From Cyanophora paradoxa (lineage: Eukaryota; Glaucocystophyceae; Cyanophorales; Cyanophoraceae): a stretch of 51,122 bases of DNA. Made by a program: the position numbers and the translations under genes. The DNA lies in assembly GCA_004431415.1 (NCBI GenBank), contig QPMI01000433.1, positions 1-51,122 on the forward strand, given 5' to 3'. The notes beneath the pieces are model-generated. The model was not told the origin of the DNA and made no database searches. It saw only the letters and a list, made by a program, of their open reading frames with translations. Positions 10,401 to 20,365 of the stretch are shown here, one piece after another (positions within the stretch are counted from its first letter, which is position 1; each line of letters begins with the position of its first letter).

Positions 10401-13400
10401 CCGCTGCATCTCGCGTGCGAGGCGCTGGCAGTGGACACGGCCCTCCTGCTCCTCGAGCGCGGCGCCGACCCGCATCGCGCGGCCGCGGGCGGCGCGCGGC
10501 CGCTCCACTGCTGCGCCTGGCCGAGGCACAACTCCTCCGATCCAGTTCGCGAGGCCGAAGAGGCGCGAAACAACCTCGAGGTCGAGGAGGTGCGGGCGAG
10601 GATCCTCGCCATCGCCGACGCGCTTCTCGCGCGCGGCGCCGAGATCGACGCCGCCGACGACGATGGGGCCACCTTCTTCACCATTGCGGCGGCGTCCGCG
10701 GACGGGCGCGACGCCGCCTTCCTCGGCGCCTTCTGGAGCGCGGCGCGGACGTGAACGCCGCCTCGAAGAAGGCTCTGCCCCCCCCCCCCCCCGCCCCCGG
10801 CCCCTGCACGCCGAGCTGAGGCGAGGCCGCAGGGGACCGCGCTGGCCGCCGTGGCCGGGGGCCCAGTTGAGGACGCCCTCCCCCTCGTCCGCTTCCTCCT
10901 CTCGAAAGGGGCCGACCCGAACGCCGGCCGGCGCCTCGCCCGCCCCATCGCGTCCGCCGCTCTGGCCGCCGGAGGCAGGACGGATGTCCTAAAGGTTCAA
11001 GTTTCATTTCTGCCGCGGTCGTGATCATGAATTCGCTGCCGACGCGCGCCCTCCTCACAGGTGCTTCTGGACGCGGCGCCACGCTCGACGCCGAGCACGT
11101 GGTGGAACAAGAAAGGGGCGCCGGCCCCCCCGGCCGCTGCCCGTCGCGGCCTCACGAAAGCGCCACCGGATGTGAGCGCATCGAATTCGCCGCCGGCCAC
11201 GCCGGCGCCCACGTCGATGTTCCGCCGCGCAGGTTCCTGCTCCAGCGCGAGTTCGATCGGCTCTCCGCGCCAGGCGCACCGCGCCCGCCGTCGAGCGCGC
11301 CAGAACGGTCTACCTCCTCAGCGGGAAGCGCGTGCGCCCATGCATCCCCATAGCGGTCGGGCTCGTGATCGCCGCGCGCTCATGATCACCCGCCACGCAA
11401 GGACGACGGGGCGCTCTCGGCGCCGCCGCCAGGTGCGGCCTCGCTCTGAGGAGATCTATAGCTAGAAGCCTTGGATTTCCCTGACCCTCGAGCCCTCCAG
11501 GTTCCTCCTCACAGCTTTCATCGCCACTCTCGAGGGCACGGAACCAGAGGCCGCCGGCGCGTCCCGCGCGCGCCCGCGCCGCGCCCAGAGGAGCTCGATG
11601 CGACCCGTGCGCGCGCCGCAGGCTCGCCATCGATCTCCTCCTCGCCTGCGACGGCCGGCTGCGCGTCCGGGACTTCCTCGTCAAGACCCGAAGGTCGATC
11701 CCGGCGCCAGCCCCGCCGCTGCAGCTGCCCGCCCGCCCGGGCCCTCGGCCTCTGACGTGCTTCTCGCGATCGGCAGTTTGCGGAGCGCTTCGCGAGCGAA
11801 GCGGGGGCGGCGGAGGAGGGGATGCGCGTGTGGCGCGGCGCGGTGCGCCTCGCGGCCCTCGAGGGCCGCCTCGACCTCGACGGCCGCGGGCCCGGCGAGC
11901 TCGCGATCGAGGAGGGCCCCTCGAGCTCCCGAACCCGATCTCTCGCGCCCTCCGCGAGGTCCGATCCCGCACGACCTCGCACCCGAGCGCCGGCTCGCCC
12001 CGCGACGACCCGACCCCGACCCCGACCCCGACGCCGACGCGGCGCAGGCGTGCCTCCTCGGGCTGCGCCTGACGGCCCTCCGCCTCGCCCGCGCCGCCCC
12101 CAGCGTCCAGTCAGCCCGCCGGCGCCGGCCCCCCCCGCCGCCCTCGAGCTCCCCATCTAACGCGCCCGCCCCGGCCCCGTGCAGCACACCCGCGGCCGAC
12201 GCCCTAGGGCGCGCGCCGCTGTACCACGCGGCGGCCCGGGGGCCCGCCATGCTGGACGTCTGCGGGGCGCTCCTGGACCGAGGTACCCCCCCCCGAGCCC
12301 GGCCGAGCCCGGAATCCACTCCCAATCTGCGCCGGCTTTAATTTCGAGCTCGCTGCGCCCGCGCAGGCGCCGAGCTGACGCCGGCGGTGCTGAACGCGAC
12401 GCGGGACGGCGAGTTCCGGCGGGCCCTCAAGGAGCGCGCCGCCTCCGCCAGGTCTTCATCAGGTCTGCTGCACCCGCCCTAGGCCTCGCCCTCGATCGCG
12501 AGAGCTCGCGCTCGCGCTCGGGTCCGCCGACGCCTCGCAGCTACGGGCACACCCGTCGACGTCGCGCGCTTCGCCCTCCGCCTCCGCGACCGACTCCAAT
12601 CCGACGGCGTAATGGCGCGGCCCGCCGCCCTCGAGCTCCGATCCACCCCTCTCTGCTGCGGCTGAACGTTCTGCGCAGTGCTGGGTGCGGTTCGACTGGC
12701 CGGGAGGAGGCGCTCCGCCCCGCTAAAAAGCAGCGCAGATGGACGAGATGAAGGCTACGGGCATCGAGGCCGGCACCGAGGTTCCCCCGCCCCTCCCTCT
12801 CGGTGCGGTCTGACTCGGTGATCATGACGCCCGCGGCAGTGGCGGGAGGAGATCGGCCGCGGGCTCCGAATGGCCAAAGCCGTCGTCTTCGTCGCCTCCC
12901 CGGTGCCTTCGATTTCGGCGCCAGATCTTTCTCCTCGGCGCTTTCTCCGTCTCACGAGCGCCGCCCGCAGCATCTGCGCCTCGGACTGGTGCGCGTGGAC
13001 CCCGCACCCGCGAAAACCCGACTTGAGCTTATGATCACGGCGACCGCAGCATGCTGGAGCTGAGCCGGGCGCTGGACCTCGGGAAGCCGTTGTCCCGCCT
13101 GCGCCTCCGCACTGAGCTGGACCCCGCGCGCGGTCGGCCCCTCTTCCACTTCTCCGAGCCGGCTCGGCGAGCCGACGTATACGTATCCCCCGCAGGGGCT
13201 CCTCCGTGGCCTCGCCATCGCGGACTTCACGACGCGCGACCCGTACCCCTCTCCTTCATCGGCTCTTTGACGCCACGGCGCCCGCGGCGCAGCGACGAGC
13301 TCTTCGAGTCGGGTACAGCTCCTTCCTGGCTGGCCTGAAAGCGCCTCGCGGCCGTCCCTCCGAAGGCGCCCGCGTCCCCACGCGGTGTGATCGGTGCCGC

Positions 13401-14464
13401 GCTGATCATGAGCGCTTGCCGGCAGACGGCGGGGGGAGGGCGGAGGGGGCCCTAGGCCTGCTCGCCCACCGAACGCGCGCTGCGACCCGCCGCCGCCCCT
13501 TCTGCTTCGTCTGGAGCAGCCCCGAGGTCCGCCCGCCCGCCGGCCGCCCCGCCCCGCCCCGCGCCGCCCCGCCGCGAGCCGGCCGGCCTGCAGACGCGCC
13601 CCACGCGGCGGCCGCCGCGGCGCGGCGGCGCTGCGCGGCGTCCGCTGCTCGTCGACTGCTCCGTGCGCCCTCGCTCTTTTTCTCGTTCTCGCGCACCCTC
13701 GCGCGCGGCCTCTGATCGAGAGTACGTCTCGCAGGACGGCCCGCGGAGGAGGGGGCTCCCGCGCCCTCGCGCTGCGCCGCTTCGTGCCCCTCCTAGGAGC
13801 CTCGAGCTCCTCCTCCCCCGCCCTGGCCTCCCGCCTCAAGGTGCCCGGCGGCCCGCCCGCCCTTTGATTTCTCTCGTAGAGTCGAGAGTCGAGCCGGCGC
13901 CCGCGGCGCAGGCGGCCGCGCCCACTCCGTACCGTCCGCCCGCTCGTCCTCTCCGGCACGCGGGCGCGTTCCTTCCTCTCGCGTTGGATCTATGTATCTC
14001 CCGTTGCGATCCGAGCCAAACCCGCTGCAGGTGCCTTTCGCGCTGGAGTACACCTCGCGAGGACGCGGGGCTTCCCCCTCGTACCCGCGGCGGCGCGCGG
14101 ACGACGTCGACGTCGACCTGCCGTCCGCCCCTGCAGGCCCCCGATCGCGAGCCCTCCGAACCTGACCGCACTCAGGTTCTCGACGCTCTGCTGGCGGATA
14201 TCGATGCGAGGGGCCCGCGGCCGGACGCCGCGCGGCGGCTGCGCCCGTCTGGCACGATCACTCGCCGTGCCGGGGCGCCCTCCTCTCGCGATCGCGATCG
14301 CGAGGCACTCAGGGCCGCGATCGCGAAGCTCGACGCCGAGCACGCGCGGGTACGAATATAATCCCGAGATTGGGCCTCCCTCCTTTCACCTGCTGATCAT
14401 GACTTCCTCTGGCGCAGTTGAGGCGGAGCTGTGGAGCTCGACCGTGCCGGCGCACGCGGGCTAG
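7491..14464 (+). CDS. Ankyrin-repeat protein with C-terminal TIR-like domain, multi-exon
   Basis: The start is ATG 7491 (MGNVIGDPMAGRQKK). Exon 1 ends EDEVR|GTACGCG and the next exon, after ...AAACAG, resumes RLLAVACAEAETIDP, giving a clean splice. Ankyrin units follow across many short exons: LHERNYPLDTAAWRGHIEIL (8,800) spliced to MLLDAGEWDAKA (8,965), KYAFCAAAIHGRVDAC (9,040), GGRTPLHAAAALNSVALV (10,200), KAPLHLACEALAVDTALLL (10,400), FLLSKGADPNAG (10,910) and RAPLYHAAARGPAMLDV (12,215). From about 12,740 the fold changes: DEMKATGIEAGTE, WREEIGRGLRMAKAVVFVAS, then ASDCMLELSRALDLGKPL when a GT...CAG intron is removed. This matches the order of conserved segments of a TIR domain. TIR domains act in signalling assembly or as NADases; activity here is not inferable. 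The 3' end is provisional (TAG at 14,462). Several homopolymer frameshifts are present. Confidence 0.65.
12739..13115 (+). other. TIR-like domain segment of the ankyrin gene
   Basis: The exons encode the alpha-A/beta-B part (DEMKATGIEAGTE, ending in a GT donor), the beta-C part (EEIGRGLRMAKAVVFVASP) and the beta-D part (C-x-LELSRALDLGKPL). In TIR families these segments carry W/D...M, the buried VVF(V/L)xSP strand and CxxEL. The intron between the last two ends TTATGATCACGGCGACCGCAG. A catalytic glutamate cannot be assigned with confidence because exon joins are uncertain. Confidence 0.5.
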
Positions 14465-14984
14465 CGCTATAGCTACCAGCGCTCCCGCGCCCTGCACGGG
14501 ATGTGCAGCCCTTGGTGCAGCGGCGGACCCAGGCAGCGGCAGCCCGTTCTTCGAGAGCTTGTAGCATGATGTAGTGGCTTCACACCGTACAGGTACGGCG
14601 CAGGAAATAGCGGGGTCTCGAGCTCCATGCGACCTCAATTGCCGTGTATAAATAATGAATAGTTGGCTATAGTTACGTACGTTCCTCAACTGCATGTGTA
14701 CATGTACTCATGATCATGACGTCGACTCGCGATCGCGATCGGCGACTCATGATGCGCTCGAGCTCGCGATATCGGTATCGATATCGATTGACTCAGTGAG
14801 CTCGCGCGCGCCGGAACAAAGAACCGGAACAGGCCCTAGCTAGCTATAGGCCGTAGGTCTGAAGGCAGGGAGCGGCTACATCCAGCACAGCTAGCGGGAG
14901 CCGGAGCGGAGACGGTCCCCGCGAGGCGCACGTACTTCTCCAGGTCCCGTAGATCTGAGGGAGGCGTGGGCGAGGCGGAAAGCT
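14465..14984. other. Intergenic, no gene seen
   Basis: No ORF with coding character is found. The stretch holds TCATGATCATGA at 14,708-14,719, runs of CGCGATCGCGATCG and CGATATCGATATCG, and CTAGCTAGCTATAG at 14,836. It separates the ankyrin-TIR gene from the tandem repeat that follows. Confidence 0.5.
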
Positions 14985-15645
14985 TAAGGTGCGGGGCGGG
15001 GCAGGGCAGGAGGCTGGTAGGGGCCGGGGAGCTCGCGGGGCGCACGCGCGGGGCCAGCGATCTAGATAGAGGTCCAGGCCCGACTAGGCAGATCGAGGCC
15101 GGGAGCGGGGCAGCTGCAGGACAGGGCAGGGCAGGAGGCCTAGGCTGGAAGGCCGCGCGCACGCGCGGGGGCCAGCGGCGGACGGTCCGCAGGGGGGGGG
15201 GGGGGGGGGGGGGGATATTAGATAGAGGGCAGGCCCGACTAGGCTAGAAGGCAGGCCCGACTAGGCGGATCGGGCGAGGGGAAAGGAGAGGGGCAGCTGC
15301 AGGGCCTGCGGGGGCTGGAAAGGGCAGGACCGGGCGGGGCAGCTGCAGGGCAGGGCAGGGCAGGGCGCCTAGCTGGAAGGGGCGCGCGCACGCGCGGGGG
15401 CCAGCGGCGCGACGGTCCGCAGGGGGGGGGGGGGGGGGGGATATTTAGATAGAGGGCCAGGCCGACTAGGCTAGCAAGGCCAGGCCGACTAGGCGGATCG
15501 GGCGAGGGGAAAGGAGAGGGGCAGCTGCAGGGCCTGCGGGGGCTGGAAGGGCAGGACCGGGCGGGGCAGCTGCAGGGCAGGGCAGGGCAGGGCGCCTAGG
15601 CTGGAAGGGGCGCGCGCACGCGCGGGGGCCAGCGGCGGACAGTGC
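14985..15645. repeat. Tandem repeat, about 228-bp unit, with G-run
   Basis: The landmark CGGATCGGGCGAGGGGAAAG recurs at 15,266 and 15,494. The G-runs at 15,192-15,214 and 15,422-15,440 are also about 230 bp apart. A more diverged copy without the G-run starts near 15,000. Each unit contains GCGCACGCGCGGGGGCCAGC followed by GGCGGACGGTCCGC. On the minus strand this is a copy of the last coding bases of the neighbouring TPR gene (LRTVRRWPP), and the right-most unit is part of that gene's 3' end. Confidence 0.85.
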
Positions 15646-17329
15646 GGAGCCAGTCGAGGTCGGCGTAGCGCGGGTCGGTGCTCAGCGCCGCCTCCCACTG
15701 GCGATCCGCCTCGTCCAGCTGCCCCGAGGCCGCCAGCCCCGCCGCCAGCGCCGCGCTCATGTCCGCGAAGCCCTAAGTCCGGATCAAATCCGGATCGAAT
15801 CCGGATCAAATCCGGATCAAATCTGGAAGCTCGCCTGGTATTTCGCGGTGAGGCCGCGGAAGATGCCGACCGCCTCGCCCGTCCTGCCCGTCTCGTAGAG
15901 CGCAAGCGCGTAGTTCGCCCGCGCGAAGACAAAGTCCTTGTAGGAGACGTTTAGATTTAGATCAGTTAGTTAGATTAGTAGCTGTAGGCTGCCGACCTTG
16001 GCGATCTTGGTGCCCGCTCGTAGTCCGAGAGTGCCTTCTCCCAGCGCCGAGGCCGGCGTTCGCGTTGCCCGGTTGTTCCACGCCTGCAGAGGAAGAAGAA
16101 GAAGACGAGTCAGATAGGAGGGGGGGGGGCAGAGGGGGAGAGGGGAGAGGGTGTGTGGAGGAGTGAGAGAGAGGCGGGTTGGGGGGGGGGGGGGGGGGGG
16201 GACAGGAGAGGGTGGATGGAGAGGGGGGGAGGGAGGGAAGGGGAGGGGAGAGGGAGAGGGTATGGCGGGGGAGAGGAGAGGCCTAGGGTAGGGTGGTGGG
16301 GCGGGGGCGCACGACGGGTCGTTCGAGTCCATTGAAAGAACCTGCGCGGTGCGGGGGTAGATTTAACGAGCCGTTCAAGGGGGGGGAGGGAAGGGGGTAC
16401 GGGCCTTGTCGTAGCTTTTGATCGCCTGCGCACGCGGAACCCGGGTTGTCAACCGTGCAAACGAAACGCGCGGTTGTACCCCCATCCAGGAGACAAGGTA
16501 GGGCCGGGGTGGAAGAAAGGGGGGGGGGACGGGGGGGTAGCACCTCCTCGAAGCGGCCGAGTCCCTCGAGGGCAACGCCGCGGTTGAGGTAAGGATCGAT
16601 GGCTCCGGGCTCCAGCTCGATGCTTGCTGTAGTCGGCCAGCGCCAGCTCGAGCTTGTTCTGCGACGTCCGCGCGTTCCCGCGGTTGCTGTAGCCCTCCGC
16701 CCGGTCCGGCACCATCCCGATGATCTCCGTCCACACCTCTGCCGCGCCGCATCATCAGAGGGCTGCGCCCGCCGCCCGCGAGAGAGAGAGCGTGCGCACT
16801 CTCAGCCTCCTCGAAGTTCCCGACGTTCGTCAGGCTGCGGGCCGACACTTCAGAGAGTGCGGCATGCAATTGAATGAAGAACGCACTCGAACGCGCGTCG
16901 AAAAGCTTGCGCAGCTGCGGCAGAGAGTGGGAGCGCGTGCACGTGAGGCGTGGGGCGTGGCTGCGGCGCCCTGGCGCGGCGCACCTTAAGCAGGTCGTCA
17001 ACGGACAAGTTCAAGGGAGAGTTGGATCGACGGGCCCCGACACCGCGGGGGTGCGCTTGCGGCGGCGAGTGCGGGGGCGGACGTCGCCAGAGGCGCCGCG
17101 GCCAAAGCAGCAGCGGCCAGAGCAGCGGCCAGACCTTGTCGTAGAGATGAAGCTACCGCATACTTCTATCCGACCCGGCGGCGCTCGTGCTGGCTCGCCG
17201 GAGCACGTGGCGCCCTCGCTGCGTGCTGGGCGGGACGGGGAAGCCGCGGGAGCGGGCAGATCGTCCCTCTCCATCCAACGCTTGCCTCTGCACGGGCGTG
17301 GCGAGTGCGCTTGCTGCGAAGCTGGCCAT
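15596..17329 (-). CDS. TPR protein with predicted plastid/thylakoid-lumen leader
   Basis: The chosen start at 17329 gives MASFAASALATPVQRQA, a serine/alanine-rich basic leader. After an intron a hydrophobic alanine-rich segment (GLAAALAAAALAAAPLA) ending in ALA follows; together they look like a bipartite lumen-targeting peptide. TPR units come next: GYSNRGNARTSQNKLELALA (16,660), AIDPYLNRGVALEGLGRFEE (16,590), AIKSYDKA (16,410), AWNNR...ALSDYERA (16,060), FARANYALALYETGRTGEAV (15,900) and FADMSAALAAGLAASGQLDE (15,740). The end is DPRYADLDWLRTVRRWPP, a C-terminal signature I associate with cyanobacterial/plastid TPR proteins, then TAG at 15,596. One-base losses break the frame near 16,628 and at three G/C runs near 16,030-16,070. 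Substrate or partner is unknown; TPRs bind proteins. An intron at 15,779-15,823 holds four copies of an 11-bp GGATCAAATCC unit. Confidence 0.75.
15779..15823. repeat. 11-bp tandem repeat within an intron of the TPR gene
   Basis: Four tandem copies of GGATCAAATCC (one with GAATCC) lie between the exons encoding ...TAKYQASF and GFADMSAALA. They form most of the intron. Confidence 0.75.
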
Positions 17330-17352
17330 GACGCGGTGCTGGTCAACTAAGT

Positions 17353-18727
17353 GTGCCACTACCCCCGCGACCAGCTTGCTGCTTGCTTGCCACGCTTCAT
17401 GCAAGCATTCGCTGCGGCCGCGGCACTCGCATACGCGCGCACGCCAGCCAGACTGACGCCGCGACCAGCCGCATCCGTCCGCGCGCCGCCGCTCTCCTTC
17501 GTCCGCCGTCCACACCGGCGCCCTCTCCCGCCCGTCGGCGAGCTTCTTCGGACAGCAGCCGCGATACGCATTCGCATCGCGCGGACGTCAGCTACCCAGC
17601 GCACCGTTACCATGGGTCCGGCAGCGGAGCGCCGATCAAGTACCTCTCGCAGACGGAGGCCCAGAAGATCGATGAGGAGCTCATGGGCCCTCTTGGTTTC
17701 TCTGTCGATCAGCTGATGGAGCTCGTGCGTTCCGCCCCCGGCGCTGTTCGCATACGCGTCGCTTACAAGCGCCGCCGCTCGCACGTCGGGATGTTGGCGC
17801 AGGCCGGCCAAGCGTGCGCCCTCTCGGTCGCGCGCGCCTACCCTTTGGAGAAGCACCCTCGCGTGCTCGTGATATGCGGGTTCGTCGGGCGACTCGCCGG
17901 GCTGTCGCGGGCGCCGACGACGCGTGCCTGCGGCAGGCCTGGTAACAACGGTGGGGACGGCCTGGTGGCCGCGCGGCACCTGGCGCACTTCGGATACAAG
18001 CCGTGCGATTCTCGCTTCTCTGTCTGCGTTCCGCTCCGCGCGGCCGACGCCGACGGCAGGGCGATCGTGTACCCGAAACGGACGGCGAAGCCGCTGTACG
18101 CGAACCTCGTCGTCACGTGCGAGTCGCTGGGCATACCCGTCCTCGACGCCCTCCCCGCTGACTTCGAGGCCGCATTTGACGTGCGCCCGCGCCCGCCCCG
18201 GCCCGCGACCGTAGGCTAGGCCCCCTCACGACCAGCCGCCCCTGGGTACAGGTCGTGGTGGACGCGATCTTCGGATTCAGCTTCATGAGCGGGGGCGTGC
18301 GGCCGCCCTTCGACGCCATCCTCGCCGCCCTCGCCCGCACCAAGCTCCCCGTCGCCTCCATCGACGTACCCTCCGTCCGCCCCCTGCCCCGCCCCCTCCG
18401 TTCCCCCTCCCCCCTCTCATGTTTCGCCCCTCCTGACTGTCCGCGGGACATGCAGGGATGGGACCTCGAGAAGGGTGTGTACCCCCCGCGCAGCTAGAGC
18501 CAGCCCCTGCTAAGGTTAAACTCACCGACGCGGGCGTGCAGGACCGACGGGCCCGGACGCGATCCGGCCGGACGTGCTGATCAGCCTGACGGCCCCGAAG
18601 GCCTGCTCCCGCCACTTCGCGGGCGCCTCCACTTCCTCGGGGGCCGCTTCGTGCCCCCCGCCATCGCCCAGAAGTACCAGCTCGCGCTGCCCCGTACCCA
18701 GGCCTCGACTACATCCTCCAGCTCTAG
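17353..18727 (+). CDS. NAXE: NAD(P)H-hydrate epimerase (YjeF_N domain)
   Basis: The enzyme epimerises R- and S-NAD(P)HX so that the S-specific dehydratase can restore NAD(P)H. Family segments appear in order through GT...CAG introns: [20 protein letters not shown] (17,640), [14 protein letters not shown] (17,800), the nucleotide loop [16 protein letters not shown] formed by splicing GG|...|GCCTGG (17,935), [20 protein letters not shown] (18,069), [20 protein letters not shown] (18,250), SIDVPS|GWDLEKG (18,360/18,456), [17 protein letters not shown] (18,550) and [18 protein letters not shown] (18,640). The stop is TAG at 18,725. Frame breaks occur at 18,617 (GGGCGCCTCC) and 18,698 (CCCC read short), exactly where the family alignment demands one more base. 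The first in-frame ATG at 17353 gives an arginine-rich leader that may target an organelle; an ATG at 17612 is out of frame. It diverges from the TPR gene with 23 bases between start codons. Confidence 0.9.
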
Positions 18728-18835
18728 CCGCCCGGCCGCCCCGCCGCCCGCCCCCGCCCCCACTCCCGCTGTGGTTGCTCGCCGAGCATGTCAAGTATCT
18801 GCATGGCGCACACGGTCCCTCCCTCCGCCGCCGTC

Positions 18836-19972
18836 CTACATCATGAAGCCGAAATCGAGGTTCTTCTCGCCGTAGCCGAAGTAGACGTGCCCGAAGTTGC
18901 GCGTGCCGGCCATGTGGTAGAACAGGAAGCCCGGCCACAGGAAGTTGCGCAGCGTCGCACCTGCGTCAGCGGCTCGAACTGCACCGACCAGCAGCCTGCG
19001 GGCCCTCGTCAGCGGGGCGGCGGCGGGCGGGCGCGAAGCGAGGGCGCGCGGGCGCACCCTTCGGGACGTCCTTGGAGATGGGGGGGAAGAAGTCCTTGTC
19101 GAAGGAGGGCTTCTCTTCGATGTCCTCCACCTGGGTGAAGTGCCCGTAGTTCGCCATGTTCTGCGACCCGCCGATGCTGAGGCCTGCGGCCCCCGCTCAG
19201 CGCCCCGAGCCCCGCGAAAAGGAAAGGAGCGGAGCGCCGGTCGTGCGCACCCTCGAACTTCTTGTTGAAGGCGGCGTAGTGCGTCACGCTCAGCGCGATG
19301 GCGCCCCGGGGCACTATCGAGCACTCCAGATCGATTTGCTCCACCAGCGTCGCTAGCCGCTGCTCCTCCGTGATCTTGTACTCGCCGGGCGCGAGCTCCC
19401 CCTCGACGGGCTCCGCCGGCGGCTCCGGCTCCGCGGCTTCCTCCTTCGGCTCCGCGCCCTCTTCCTCCTCCGGCTCCGGAGCTAAGGGGCGGCCGCACGT
19501 CAGCGGCAGCGGCGGCTCCGGCGGGGAAGGCGGCGCACGGGGCGGCGGCGGCGGGTCCTTCCCCATGTACTCGAAGAGCGGGTCCCCGCAGAAGAGATTT
19601 GTCAGCTGCTCAACGCGATCCTTCGTTACTTGGTCCACCGCAGGCAGCGGCTTGAAGGACATGCCGCCGTTCGCACTGCAGACGGTCAGCCTCGGCGTCC
19701 TTCTCGGCGCAGGGCAGCGCGGCGTGCTAACCTGTAAAAGCTCGTGCGGACATTCTTGTCCTGCAACCGCAGAATCTTCGGAAAGCCTTGCGCCACGATG
19801 TAGTCCACAGGGCCGGTGGTCATCACTTTGCCCCAGAAGTGCACTCTGTCGAAGTTGTGCTCCAGCTTCAGCAGCATGAGAGAGGACTCCAGGGTTGCCC
19901 GCTCATGGTCTGTGAGCGTGTAGCCGTAGGCTGCTATGTGTGGAGGTTCAGGAGCAAATCCTCGGACTCCAT
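18836..19972 (-). CDS. RSPH9: Radial spoke head protein 9
   Basis: A component of the radial spoke head that links the central pair to outer doublets in motile 9+2 cilia. The start at 19972 reads MESEDLLLNLH, then after a one-base discontinuity AAYGYTLTDHERATLESSLM, FDRVHFWGKVMTTGPVDYIV (family FWG..... DY.IAQG), NLFCGDPLFEYMG (family F.GDPS.EY), EQRLATLVEQIDLECSIVPR (RL...I..ID....I.PRGA), and the C-terminus TLRNFLWPGFLFYHMAGTRN followed by FGHVYFGYGEKNLDFGFMM. The last segment is the diagnostic LLWPG..FYH...T.N.G.VY.G.GEKN motif. A glycine/proline/glutamate-rich insert lies near 19,400-19,560. The stop TAG is at 18,836-18,838. It is convergent with NAXE (108 bp between stops). Confidence 0.92.
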
Positions 19973-20365
19973 CCCTAGCTACGCGCGTCCTGACGCGCCG
20001 CCGCGGTGTTCTGTCGCTCTATCTATCGCCTCCGAGCTCGCCGCTGTGCTGCTTCGCCTGTTTTCGTCGCCTGCAAAAGGTGCAATTCTTGTCGCAATGC
20101 GGTAGCCCCCTCAAGCCGGCGACTCGCGGCGAGTCGGCGGCGACTTGGCGGCCAGCTCATCGCACGCAGGCTTCCTGCTCGCTGCGCGGTTTCTTGAACC
20201 GCTCCAAGCTCTCCGGAAGCTTTCGGGGCCGACGCTCGACACGCGGTCGCCGCGGCCACAGCTTTACAGCCTTGACTTAGCTAGGGCAGCCCGTGGCGCG
20301 CACTTGGCGGAGCTGGAGGTCTGCGGTCGCTCTAGTAGCTATCCGGGCGGCGCGACGAAGGAGGA

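Noticed and set aside
17612-17716. ATG 17612 in good context as the NAXE start
   Set aside because: It is out of frame with the YjeF_N coding sequence; the frame in phase with [13 protein letters not shown] begins at 17353.
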